Assembly: GCA_964565705.1 (NCBI GenBank)
Contig: CAZMGD010000044.1
Span: 1-30,719, forward strand
DNA from: CAZMGD01 sp964565705
GTDB lineage: Bacteria > Actinomycetota > Acidimicrobiia > Acidimicrobiales > Ilumatobacteraceae
Reading direction: 5' to 3'
Length of the DNA stretch: 30,719 nt
The translations under genes and the position numbers were made by a program. Of this stretch, positions 22,052-30,455 are shown piece by piece; position 1 is the stretch's first letter; each line of letters opens with the position of its first letter. The notes under the pieces were generated by a model. The model worked only from the letters and a program-made list of their open reading frames with translations, had not been told where the DNA came from and ran no database searches.

Positions 22052-23566
22052 TCAGATCGCGGGGACGGGCTGTGGCGGCGGTGCGCCCACGTAGCGGGCG
22101 CTGGGCCGGATGATCTTGGCCTCGGCGATCTGCTCCAGCACGTTGGCGCACCACCCGATCACCCGGCTGGACGCGAACGTCGGCGTGAACATCGAGCGCG
22201 GGACGCCGCAGCACTCCATCACGACGCCGGCGTAGAACTCGACGTTCGTGTGCAGCTCCCGCCCCGGCTTGAGCTCGTCGAGGATCCCCAGCACGGCGGC
22301 TTCCACGTCGATCGCGAACCGGACGCGGTCTGCTGCGGCGGGGTCGGTCGCCAGACCCTCGGCGACGCGCCGGAGCATGACCGAGCGTGGGTCGTCCGTG
22401 CGGTACACGGCGTGCCCGAAGCCCATGATCTTGTCGCCGCGCAGCACCATCGGACGCACGACCTCGTCGATCCGGTCGGCGGTGCCGATCTCGTCGAGCA
22501 ACGCCAGCGCGCGGCTCGGCGCACCGCCGTGCAACGGACCGCTGAGGGCGCCGATGCCACCGACGACACACGCCCCGAGGTCGGCGCCGGTGGAGGCGAT
22601 GACGCGGGCGGTGAACGTCGAGGCGTTGAACCCGTGGTCGATCGTCGAGATCAGGTACTGCTCCACGGCGCGGGCGTGTTCGGGCAACGGCTCGTTCCCG
22701 TTCAGCATCCACAGGTAGTTGGCGGCGTACCCGAGGTCGTCGCGCGGTGCCACCGGTGCCGCTCCACCCCGGAGTCGGTGCAGCGCGGTGAGCAGCGTCG
22801 GGGTGACGGCGCAGAGGAACAGCGCGTCGGCGCGGTGCTGGGCGGGCGTCGTGTCCAGGCTCGGTCGCAGCCCGCGCTCGGCGGCGGCGAGCGACAGCGC
22901 GGTGCGCAGGCCCTCCAACGGTTCGCCGGCAGCGGCGATCGCCGGCAGCACCTCGGTGGTCTTCGGCGGCACGGCTCGCAGCGGTGCCACCTCGGCGGCG
23001 AACGCCCAGCGCTGGGCGAGGTCGACCGGCAGCGCGCCATCGATCAGCAACCGCCAGACGTCTTCGAGCGGGCGCTGCTCGGCGAGCTCCACGGCCGAGT
23101 ACTGGCGATAGTGGTAGAAGCCCTCGCGGCCGCGCACGTCGCCGACCTCGGTGTCGGCGATGACCACGCCCTTCAGGCCGCGAGGCACGTCCGCGGGCCC
23201 GACGTCGGCGACGCGCATCAGGTCGCGCAGCGACACCACGCCGACCAGCTCGTCGTTCGCGGTCACCGGCATGTGCCGGTAGCCCCGCTCGCGCATCGTG
23301 AGCAGCGCGTCGCGCATCGGCGTGTCACGGTCCATCGAGTCGGCGGGCGCGGTCATCACCTGACCAACGGGCGTGCCTCCGGGGGTGCCAGCGGTGGTCA
23401 GGCGCAGCGCATCGCGCTCGGTGAGGATCCCGGCGATCCGACGGTCCTTGACGATCACCACGGAGCCGACCCGGCGATCGTGCATCCGCGACAGCACCGA
23501 TTGGAGCGCTTCGTCGACCGGCGCGTCGACGGCGGGACTGCTCATGAGGGAGGCAACGGTGTCCAT
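22052..23566 (-). CDS. CBS-domain citrate synthase (type II-like)
   Basis: A 504-residue protein with two N-terminal CBS repeats (about residues 1-125; GSVVIVKDRRIAGILTERD and HMPVTANDELVGVVSLRD), followed by a citrate synthase domain. Catalytic His346 is in SGPLHGG and His385 in GFGHAVY. The position of the usual catalytic Asp is Glu443 (NVEFYAG instead of NVDFYSG). Citrate synthase condenses acetyl-CoA with oxaloacetate; the CBS pair is expected to sense an adenine nucleotide. The ATG at 23566 starts the first CBS repeat directly. It is divergent from a second citrate-synthase-family gene over 54 bases. Methylcitrate synthase activity is an alternative. Confidence 0.88.
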   Translation of the reverse strand: MDTVASLMSSPAVDAPVDEALQSVLSRMHDRRVGSVVIVKDRRIAGILTERDALRLTTAGTPGGTPVGQVMTAPADSMDRDTPMRDALLTMRERGYRHMPVTANDELVGVVSLRDLMRVADVGPADVPRGLKGVVIADTEVGDVRGREGFYHYRQYSAVELAEQRPLEDVWRLLIDGALPVDLAQRWAFAAEVAPLRAVPPKTTEVLPAIAAAGEPLEGLRTALSLAAAERGLRPSLDTTPAQHRADALFLCAVTPTLLTALHRLRGGAAPVAPRDDLGYAANYLWMLNGNEPLPEHARAVEQYLISTIDHGFNASTFTARVIASTGADLGACVVGGIGALSGPLHGGAPSRALALLDEIGTADRIDEVVRPMVLRGDKIMGFGHAVYRTDDPRSVMLRRVAEGLATDPAAADRVRFAIDVEAAVLGILDELKPGRELHTNVEFYAGVVMECCGVPRSMFTPTFASSRVIGWCANVLEQIAEAKIIRPSARYVGAPPPQPVPAI

Positions 23567-23620
23567 GCGACGAGCGTCGAACGAGCCGGATCCCCAGTCA
23601 ACGTTGATTATCGTGCAGCC
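23567..23620. promoter_or_regulatory. Divergent promoter/operator between the two citrate synthase genes
   Basis: The 54-base spacer contains the perfect palindrome TCAACGTTGA (23598-23607). On the plus strand TATCGT (23609-23614) ends 6 bases before the ATG at 23621, fitting a leaderless start. On the minus strand TTGACT (23601-23596) could be a -35. A protein bound to the palindrome would affect both genes. Confidence 0.5.
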
Positions 23621-24826
23621 ATGCCGACGATGACGGCGCACGAGGCGGCGCAGCGGATGGGCGTGAAGGTGGAGACGCTGTACGCCTACGTCAGCCGCGG
23701 ACTGTTGCATCGAGCGGCTGGACCCGACGGACGCACCAGCGTGTTCGATCGTCGCGAGGTCGAGGCTCTGGCATTGCGTGGCAGGCCACGGCAGAGCAGC
23801 CACCAGACCTCGATCGACCTGCTGATCGAGACCCGGTTGACCGAGCTCACCCCGCACGGCGTCCGCTACCGCGAACTGCCGGCCGGCGACCTCGCTTCTG
23901 CGCACACGTTCGAGGCGGTGGCCGAACTGCTGTGGCTGGGCGCGCTGGGCAGGGTCTGCCGACCCTGGAAGGGGCCGCTGGTCGACGTGCCCGACGGTGC
24001 CGGCCCGATCGCTGGGCTGCAGATCGCCGTCGCCCACCTTGGCGCGCTCGATCGCGGACCGCACTCGACCGACCCGGCGTCGGTCGCCGCGGTCGGCCGG
24101 CACCTGATCGCCGGGGCGGTCGACTCCCTGCCGGTCGCCGGGGACGGGCGCTGCCCGCGACTCACGCTGCCCGGCCGGGAACCGATCCGGTCGACGATCG
24201 CCGGGCGGTTGTGGTCGCGCCTGTCGCCGCGCCGGCCGGCGCCGGCGATGCTCGCGGTCCTCAACGCGGCCCTGGTGCTGCTGGCCGACCACGACCTCGC
24301 CGCGTCGACGTTCGGTGTGCGCGTCGCTGCGTCCACGCGGGCAGATCCCTACGCATCGGTCAGTGCCGGGCTGGGGGTGTTGCGCGGCCCGCTGCACGGC
24401 GGGGCGAGCGTGATGGCGCGAGCGTTGCTGGCCGAGGCCAGCGAGGTCGGCGCCGTCCGTGCCGTCGGTTCGGTGTTACGGCGGGGCGAGCGCGTGCCGG
24501 GATTCGGTCACAAGGTGTACACCGACGCCGACCCCCGGGCGACCGTCCTCCTCGCGATGCTCGCCGAGGTGCCGGCCGCGGGGCGGACCGTGCACGTCGC
24601 CGACGACCTGTGCCGCGTGACGATGGAGCGGACCGGCAAGGCGCCCAACGTCGACCTCGCCCTCGCCGCGTTGGGCGCGGCGAACGGCATGGCCGACGAC
24701 GCCGGCGAGGCGGTGATGGCCGTCGCGCGCATCGCCGGCTGGCTGGCCCACGCGATCGAGGAGTACCAGGAGCCGCCCCTGCGCTTCCGCCCGCGAGCCC
24801 GGTACGTGGGTCAGCGGGAGAGCTGA
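23621..24826 (+). CDS. Helix-turn-helix citrate-synthase-family protein
   Basis: A 401-residue protein with a MerR-like DNA-binding head (MTAHEAAQRMGVKVETLYAYVSRGLL..., residues 4-50) joined to a citrate synthase domain. Active-site residues are kept: His259 in RGPLHGG, His297 in GFGHKVY and Asp345 in NVDLALAA. DHDLAASTFGVRVAAS is the usual pre-catalytic segment. It could be an active synthase, a DNA-bound metabolic sensor, or both. Such HTH-bearing paralogs occur in actinobacteria, often beside another citrate synthase gene. The ATG at 23621 is supported by a TANNNT box 6 bases upstream. A hairpin follows the stop immediately. Confidence 0.85.
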   Translation: MPTMTAHEAAQRMGVKVETLYAYVSRGLLHRAAGPDGRTSVFDRREVEALALRGRPRQSSHQTSIDLLIETRLTELTPHGVRYRELPAGDLASAHTFEAVAELLWLGALGRVCRPWKGPLVDVPDGAGPIAGLQIAVAHLGALDRGPHSTDPASVAAVGRHLIAGAVDSLPVAGDGRCPRLTLPGREPIRSTIAGRLWSRLSPRRPAPAMLAVLNAALVLLADHDLAASTFGVRVAASTRADPYASVSAGLGVLRGPLHGGASVMARALLAEASEVGAVRAVGSVLRRGERVPGFGHKVYTDADPRATVLLAMLAEVPAAGRTVHVADDLCRVTMERTGKAPNVDLALAALGAANGMADDAGEAVMAVARIAGWLAHAIEEYQEPPLRFRPRARYVGQRES

Positions 24827-24849
24827 CCGCGGGGACGTGGACCCCGCGG
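24827..24849 (+). terminator. Hairpin terminator after the HTH-citrate synthase gene
   Basis: A perfect 8-base-pair stem (24827-24834 with 24842-24849) with a 7-base loop begins directly after the TGA stop codon. It is GC-only without a T-tract. Confidence 0.6.
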
Positions 24850-24856
24850 TTGGAGC

Positions 24857-24878
24857 GCTCTCGCCCCCGGCCGAGAGC
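24857..24878 (-). terminator. Hairpin terminator after the LuxR/AAA regulator gene
   Basis: A 7-base-pair stem (24857-24863 with 24872-24878) with an 8-base loop lies 2 bases beyond the minus-strand regulator's stop. Together with the preceding hairpin it insulates two convergent genes. Confidence 0.5.
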
Positions 24879-24880
24879 AT

Positions 24881-27800
24881 TCAGTGCTCGGCCGGTATCA
24901 GGCCGCGTCGCTCGGCGTCGTGGCGGATGAGGAGTGCGCCGGTGCGATCGGCGATCGCAAACGCTTCGTCCACCAATGGTGCGACGGCGGACTCCGCGTC
25001 GCCCGTCGCCCGTCGCGCGTCGGCGAGGAGGATGAGCTCGCGCCCGAGCAGGAGCGGTGTGTGGCGGGCCCGGCTCGTGGCCACGGCCTCGTGCGCGATG
25101 CTCACTGCGCGTGCATGCTCACCGGCTGCAAGGGCGAGCGTGGCCCGCGCGAAGTCGATCGAGCACCACTGCGTGGCGGCGCCGGCGATGTGACCCGCCA
25201 ACGGTTCGAGCCGTTCCCCGATCTCGGCGGCGATCTCGTGGGCGTCGTTGGCGCTCGCGACCTCGGCCGCCATCGCGAGCACGAAGGACCACATCACCCG
25301 GGTGACGTGCGGGTCGAACCCCTCTCCACGCAGCAGCCGGAGCTGCTCGATGGCTTCGCCGCTCCTCCCGGCATAGCTGTGGACGAGCGCGAGCATCGCC
25401 CGTGCGCTGTGGCCGAAGAAGTTGGGAAGTGCGGCCATGACTTCGAGACTCGTGGTGCGCGGCAGGATGCCCCGCCACAGTCGGATCGTGACGTGCGCCG
25501 AACCCGAGTAGACCGCCGCGCTGTTCGCTCCGAGCGACGACATGATCTCGGCGGTACGCCGGTTGCAGCGCTCGGCGAGCTCGAGATCCCCGTCGAGGAT
25601 CGCTGTCAGCGTCGCGTCCTGCAACTCGTTCGGAGAGGGATGTGCGAGCCGGAGCTCGCGGGCGCGCTCGTGCCACTTCCCCATCGTGTCGAGGTCGCCG
25701 CGCTCACGCGCGTGGTTCGCCAGACCGAACGCGGCTTGATGTGCGACACCGCGATCGCCTCGGCGCTCGCTGATCGCGAACTGCTCCTCGAGCAGCGAGC
25801 CGACCTCGAGGCCGGGACGCCGCACGTACGACATGGCTGTGATGCACTGGAGCCGCAGGGCGGGATCGTCGAGCTCGTCGGAGCGTTCGAGCGCCTCCAA
25901 CACCAGCGCTTCGCCGCGTTGCTGGTGCAACCCGAGCACCAGGTGCACGCCGAGCACAGCGAGGAGACGCGCGCGCCACGCAGTCCGGTCGGGCAGGAGC
26001 GCGAGGGCTTCCTCGCCGAGCGCAACGAAGACGGGATCCTCCTCGCCGAGCGCGAGCGAACCGCCCCACGGTGACATCGAGCACACTGCATCAGCCAACG
26101 CATCGATGTCGCCGAGGCGGCGCGCCAGGCGTGCCGCGTCTCGGAGGATCGTCAAGCCGTCCTCCTTGTCCACGCCGACGACCGCCTCGCCGAGGCGGAT
26201 GTCGAGCTGCAGCCGCACGCTCTCGTCGGGGCGATCGGCGAGATCGATGACATCGAGGGCGCGGCGGTAGTGGTGGATCGCCTCGAACACGTCTCCCTCG
26301 CGTGCGCTGGCCGCGCCCGCCTGGCGGGCGAACTCGACGGCGCGTTCGGCGTCGCTCAACGGCGCGGCGATGCAGGCATGCCGAGCGAGGTCGTGCACGA
26401 TCGTCGGGTCATCGGCGCGCGGCAGCAGCGCCTCGACCACGGCGGCGTGCAGGCGCATGCGGCGGCCGGCGCTGAGCGCGTCATATCGGTGCGAGCGGAA
26501 GAGGGCGTGGGTGAACGCGTAGGTGCGATCGGCGTCCCCCACCGTTTCGATCAAACCCGCGGCGCGGCCGTGCTCGAGCGCGTCGAGGACCTGGTCGATC
26601 GGACGTCTCGTCGCGGCGGCGACGATGTCGGCTCCGAAGGACTCGCCCAGCACCGCGGCGGTGTCGACGACGTCGAGATCGTCGTCGACGAGCAGGGCGT
26701 AGCGATCGGCCAGGAGGTCGTGCAGGGTCGGGCTCGTCGCATCCGCGACCGTCATCTCGCGGAGCAGCAACGGGTTGCCGCCGGTCTGGCGGTGCGCTTC
26801 GTCGGCGTCGATCCGGCCGCCGAGCTCGGTCACCAGCGTGCGGGTCGCGTCGATGTCGAGACCACCGAGCGTCACGATCTCGCATTCGGGGACGCGGGCC
26901 GCGACGGCGAGGAAGCTCGTGAGCGCGTCATCGAGGTCCGGTGCCGTGTTGCGCGCGGTGACCACGATCAGGAGCGAAGCGTTGCCACCGCCGCGGGCGG
27001 CTTGCAACACGCTCTGGCGCGTCACGTGCGACGCCCAGTGGAGGTCTTCGATCACGAGCAGCGTCGGCCGCCGACGCGCCCCGCGTGCGATGAAGGACGC
27101 GAGCGCGGCCTGCACCTCGTAGGTGTCGCCGAACGCTCCGTGTTCGGTGGTCTCGACCGGAATGCTGCCGAGCCGCTTGGACATCGACGGGAACAGTCGT
27201 GAGAGCACTTGCACGTCGAGGCCGCTGTCGGCTCGGAGTTGGCTCTCGGTCGCCGCGTCGACGATCGGTGTCAGCGCCTCCACGAGCGGCTGGTACGGCG
27301 CGGGCGCCCCATCGTGCGCGCTGCCGAGGAGCACCCGTGCACCTCGCTCGTGGGCTTCGACGGCGAGGTCGGCGACGAGGCGGCTCTTGCCGACGCCGGC
27401 CTCGCCGCACACGACGGCCAGGAGCGTCTCGCCACGCGCGGCGCGCTCCCAACAATCGAGCAGGGTGGTGCGCTCGTCGTCGCGACCGATGCATCGTGAT
27501 CGTCGTGCGCTGCGCAGGAGCATCGCGGGGATCTCCGGTGGTTGCGCTGCCTGCTCGAGACCGTGGGCGAGGTGCGCGAGCTCGACGCGGTTCGTGACCT
27601 CGAGCTTGCGGAGCAGCGCGGTCACGTGCGTCTCGATCGTGCGCTCCGAGACCGAGAACCGATCGGCAATCTCCGCGTTGGTGAGGCGTTCGGCGATCGC
27701 GTCGAGCACGTCGCGTTCCCGCCGAGTCACACCCCTGGTGGCGAGCAGGTCGCTCGGTGGCTCGCCGCGCCGTCGGCCAGGCGGATCGAGGAGCGGGCCC

Positions 27801-28294
27801 CCGAGTGCGAACGCTTCGTGGCTGCGGCGCACGAGCTTCCACTCGGACGGGAGGTGGTCGGCGACGAGCGCGGCGACGGCATGGCTGACGACGACCTCGC
27901 CGCCCGCCGCATCGCTGCGCAGGCGCTCCGCAGCATGCACCGCGGCACCGAAGTAGTCGCCGTCGGTCGGCGATGCCTCACCTGCGTGCACCGCGATCCG
28001 GCAGCGAGCACGAAGAGCAGTCGGCCATTTGTTCGAGGTCAGCTCGACCTGGGCGTCGTACGCGGCGCGCACGGCGTCGCTGGCGCGTTCGAAGACCGAG
28101 AACGTCGAGTCTCCCTCACCGCGCCGCTTCAGGAGGAAGCCTCCGTGTCTCTCGATCACCCGCGCGAGGACGTGGTCGTGCCGGGCGAGCGCCTGTTCCA
28201 TGGCTGCGGGGTCGCGATCCCACAACCGCCGCGATCCGGCGAGATCGGTCACGACGAACGTCACGACCCCCGTTGGCAGGCTGCGCCCGTTCAC
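24881..28294 (-). CDS. Large regulator: cyclase-like domain, LuxR HTH, AAA ATPase, helical repeats
   Basis: An 1137-residue cytoplasmic protein. Residues about 8-165 form a class III adenylate/guanylate cyclase-like domain (FVVTDLAGSRRLW). Residues 188-245 are a LuxR-type HTH (VTRRERDVLDAIAERLTNAEIADRF...). From about 268 comes an AAA/STAND ATPase with Walker A GEAGVGKS (297-304) and Walker B TLLVIEDLHWA. The remainder is alpha-helical, TPR-like. LAL-type regulators usually carry the HTH at the C-terminus; here it sits between cyclase and ATPase. The cyclase site is altered: Glu60 at the second metal Asp, His120 at the transition-state Asn. It is therefore probably a ligand sensor. The GTG at 28294 starts just before the cyclase domain. 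Divergent from an amidase, a likely target. Confidence 0.85.
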   Translation of the reverse strand: MNGRSLPTGVVTFVVTDLAGSRRLWDRDPAAMEQALARHDHVLARVIERHGGFLLKRRGEGDSTFSVFERASDAVRAAYDAQVELTSNKWPTALRARCRIAVHAGEASPTDGDYFGAAVHAAERLRSDAAGGEVVVSHAVAALVADHLPSEWKLVRRSHEAFALGGPLLDPPGRRRGEPPSDLLATRGVTRRERDVLDAIAERLTNAEIADRFSVSERTIETHVTALLRKLEVTNRVELAHLAHGLEQAAQPPEIPAMLLRSARRSRCIGRDDERTTLLDCWERAARGETLLAVVCGEAGVGKSRLVADLAVEAHERGARVLLGSAHDGAPAPYQPLVEALTPIVDAATESQLRADSGLDVQVLSRLFPSMSKRLGSIPVETTEHGAFGDTYEVQAALASFIARGARRRPTLLVIEDLHWASHVTRQSVLQAARGGGNASLLIVVTARNTAPDLDDALTSFLAVAARVPECEIVTLGGLDIDATRTLVTELGGRIDADEAHRQTGGNPLLLREMTVADATSPTLHDLLADRYALLVDDDLDVVDTAAVLGESFGADIVAAATRRPIDQVLDALEHGRAAGLIETVGDADRTYAFTHALFRSHRYDALSAGRRMRLHAAVVEALLPRADDPTIVHDLARHACIAAPLSDAERAVEFARQAGAASAREGDVFEAIHHYRRALDVIDLADRPDESVRLQLDIRLGEAVVGVDKEDGLTILRDAARLARRLGDIDALADAVCSMSPWGGSLALGEEDPVFVALGEEALALLPDRTAWRARLLAVLGVHLVLGLHQQRGEALVLEALERSDELDDPALRLQCITAMSYVRRPGLEVGSLLEEQFAISERRGDRGVAHQAAFGLANHARERGDLDTMGKWHERARELRLAHPSPNELQDATLTAILDGDLELAERCNRRTAEIMSSLGANSAAVYSGSAHVTIRLWRGILPRTTSLEVMAALPNFFGHSARAMLALVHSYAGRSGEAIEQLRLLRGEGFDPHVTRVMWSFVLAMAAEVASANDAHEIAAEIGERLEPLAGHIAGAATQWCSIDFARATLALAAGEHARAVSIAHEAVATSRARHTPLLLGRELILLADARRATGDAESAVAPLVDEAFAIADRTGALLIRHDAERRGLIPAEH

Positions 28295-28421
28295 CGAAGG
28301 AAGTCTCGCGAACCCCACCGAGGATCGCCTCCGTACTGAGCACGGAGGCGGGATTGCACGCCGGACCGCATGCTGGCAGAGCTGGTGGACGTTCGAGCCA
28401 GTCGGGGAGGAGACGACACCG
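28295..28421. promoter_or_regulatory. Divergent promoter region with inverted repeat
   Basis: This 127-base spacer lies between the regulator and the amidase. It contains a perfect inverted repeat with 9-base arms (28326-28334 and 28342-28350) separated by 7 bases, a plausible dimeric operator. GGGGAGGAG (28404-28412) is the ribosome binding site of the amidase. Confidence 0.5.
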
Positions 28422-29840
28422 ATGACTGCAACCGACCTCACCGAGCTGGATGCTCTTGGGCAGGCGCAGCTCGTCCACAGTGGGGACGTGAGTCCGCGGG
28501 AACTCGTCGACGCCGCGATCGCGTGCATCGAGGAGGTCAACCCGGGGATCAACGCCGTGATCCACGAGCGGTTCGAGGCGGCCAGGAGCGAATGTCCTGA
28601 CCTGCCCGACGGTCCGTTCCGCGGCGTGCCGCTCGTGCTCAAGGACACCGCACTCGCCGCCGGAGAACCTGTGCACGTCGGGATGCGCGTGCTGCGCGAG
28701 GCCGGCTACCGGTCACCCGCCGACCAAGAGTTCGTCGCCCGGTTCCGTCGTGCCGGCTTCGTCGTCGTCGGCCGCACGAACACTCCCGAGCTCGCGAACC
28801 AGGCCACGACCGAACCCCGCGCCTACGGCGCGACGCGCAACCCGTGGGATCCCACACGCAGCGTCGGCGGCTCGAGCGGTGGCTCGGCTGCTGCCGTCGC
28901 AGCGCGGATGGTGCCGGTCGGGCACGGCAACGACGGGGGAGGGTCGATCAGGATCCCCGCCAGTGTGTGCGGGCTCGTCGGTCTCAAGGCATCCCGCGGG
29001 CGGATCTCGGTCGCGCCCCTTCCCGAAACGCCGGGCAGTCCGGGCGTCGAGGGTGCACTGTGCCGCAGCGTCCGTGACGCCGCGGCCGTGCTCGACGTGC
29101 TCGCCGGACCGATGGCCGGTGATCCGCACACGTGTGCGGCGCCGGCGCAACCGTTTCGCGACCTGATGAACCACCAGCCGAACCGTTTGCGTATCGCGGT
29201 CATGACCGAGCCGCCGGGCACCGGACTCGTCACCGACCCGGCCATCTCGGAGACCGTCGCTCTCGCTGCGTGTGCGCTCGACGAGTTCGGCCACGACGTC
29301 GGTGACGGTGTACCGCCGCTTCCACCGTGGGAGCGGATTCGGGCGTCGCTCGCCGACCAGTGGAGCGTGCACACCGCCGCGCTCGTCGCGTCGCTCGGTG
29401 CCGCGAGCGGCGCGAGGTTCGACGTGGACGACCTCGAGCCGACGAATGCCGCACTCGTTCGACGCGCGGAGGGTGTCACGGCTGCACAGGTCGGCGCGAT
29501 CAACCGCCGTTGGGCCACGACGGCGCGCCGTGTCGAGGCATGGTGGGCGGAGGGTAACGACCTGCTGCTGACCCCCACCGTGCGCACACAGACTCCGCGC
29601 ATCGGCGAGCTGGTGCCCGAATCGGTCGACCCGCTCGCGGCGTGGACAGCGATGTGGGACTGGATCCCGTTCACGCCGATGTGGAACATCCTCGGCAATC
29701 CCGCGATCTCCCTGCCGGTGCGTGCGCACGACGGGCTCCCGATCGGCGTGCAACTCGTCGCGCGGTGCGGACGCGAGGATCTTCTGTTGCAGGTCGCGGC
29801 GCAGCTCGAAGCCGCGCTGCCGCCGATCAGGCAGTCGTGA
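28422..29840 (+). CDS. Amidase-signature family hydrolase
   Basis: A 472-residue amidase-signature enzyme that cleaves a C-N bond of an amide, nitrile-derived amide or similar. The Ser-cisSer-Lys triad is visible: Lys74 in VLKDT, cis-Ser at 151/152 in VGGSSGGSAA, and nucleophile Ser175 in NDGGGSIRIPAS. GVPLVLKD, VVGRTNTPEL and YGATRNPWDPTR are standard family segments, and WNILGNPAISLPV appears near the C-terminus. It lacks the neighbours of GatCAB, so it is not the tRNA amidotransferase subunit. The ATG at 28422 has a GGGGAGGAG ribosome binding site upstream. The divergent LuxR/AAA protein may control it through the intervening inverted repeat. Substrate not determinable. Confidence 0.92.
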   Translation: MTATDLTELDALGQAQLVHSGDVSPRELVDAAIACIEEVNPGINAVIHERFEAARSECPDLPDGPFRGVPLVLKDTALAAGEPVHVGMRVLREAGYRSPADQEFVARFRRAGFVVVGRTNTPELANQATTEPRAYGATRNPWDPTRSVGGSSGGSAAAVAARMVPVGHGNDGGGSIRIPASVCGLVGLKASRGRISVAPLPETPGSPGVEGALCRSVRDAAAVLDVLAGPMAGDPHTCAAPAQPFRDLMNHQPNRLRIAVMTEPPGTGLVTDPAISETVALAACALDEFGHDVGDGVPPLPPWERIRASLADQWSVHTAALVASLGAASGARFDVDDLEPTNAALVRRAEGVTAAQVGAINRRWATTARRVEAWWAEGNDLLLTPTVRTQTPRIGELVPESVDPLAAWTAMWDWIPFTPMWNILGNPAISLPVRAHDGLPIGVQLVARCGREDLLLQVAAQLEAALPPIRQS

Positions 29841-30455
29841 GGGCGCGGCGGACGACGACGTCGCCGCTGTAGGTCGTGGCGGTGACCTTCACCCGCCGGT
29901 CTCCGGCGATCGGCCCGCCGGTCGGGTCGAGCTCGTTGCGGACCTGTCCATGGTGCGACTTCAGGTCGAGCCAGGCGGCGGTTCCGTGCGGGATGCCGAT
30001 GTCCATGCTGCCGGCGGCCGTGCTGAGCAGCACGTCACCTTCACCCACACAACCGACGCGGGTTGCGCCGGTGGCGGTCTTGGCGACCATCGACCGGTCG
30101 ACCCGCTCGACGTCGATGCGCCCGTTGGCCGCCTTGACCCTGAAGGTGACCCACGACGTGGTCCACCGTGACGCTGCCGTTGCTGGTCCTCACGGTGGCG
30201 GAGCCCTGCACCTCGCCGATCCGCACGTCGCCGGATGCAGTGCTCACGTCGAGATCGCCGTCCACCCGATCGACGCGGATGTCACCGAGCGCGGTCGTCG
30301 CTCGGCCGCTCGCCATGCGATCGACGGCGATGTTGCCCATCGCCGACTTGACCACCACCCGGCCCGTGTCGCCGTGGACCGCGATCGCGCCGATCGCCGT
30401 CGTGGCGCTGATGTTCGAGCGGGTCGGTAGCTCGATCGTGACGTCGGCGAGGCCG
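29827..30455 (-). pseudogene. DUF4097 beta-strand-repeat gene, N-terminally truncated and frameshifted
   Basis: The repeated short beta-strand pattern (TTALGDIRVDRVDGDLDVSTASGDVRIGEV...) identifies a DUF4097 (putative adhesin/beta-helix-like) protein. The reading is broken. One frame carries it from about 30455 to about 30148. A one-base shift in the sequence GGTCACC (30145-30151) moves it to a second frame (TFRVKAANGRIDVERV...), which runs to the stop at 29827. The family's first 70 or so residues are missing: homology starts at ADVTIELPTRS without a start codon in context. The gene overlaps the amidase tail by 14 bases. It is either a true pseudogene or the product of two assembly errors; both indels lie in very GC-rich sequence. 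Confidence 0.65.

Noticed and set aside
21533..23620. Roughly 700-codon extension before the HTH-citrate synthase
   Set aside because: It is antisense to putA and the CBS-citrate synthase; the HTH begins at the ATG at 23621 with a promoter-like box upstream.
28295..28648. 118-residue N-terminal extension of the LuxR/AAA regulator
   Set aside because: It is Ser/Arg-rich, antisense to the amidase start and covers the divergent spacer; the cyclase domain starts at the GTG at 28294.
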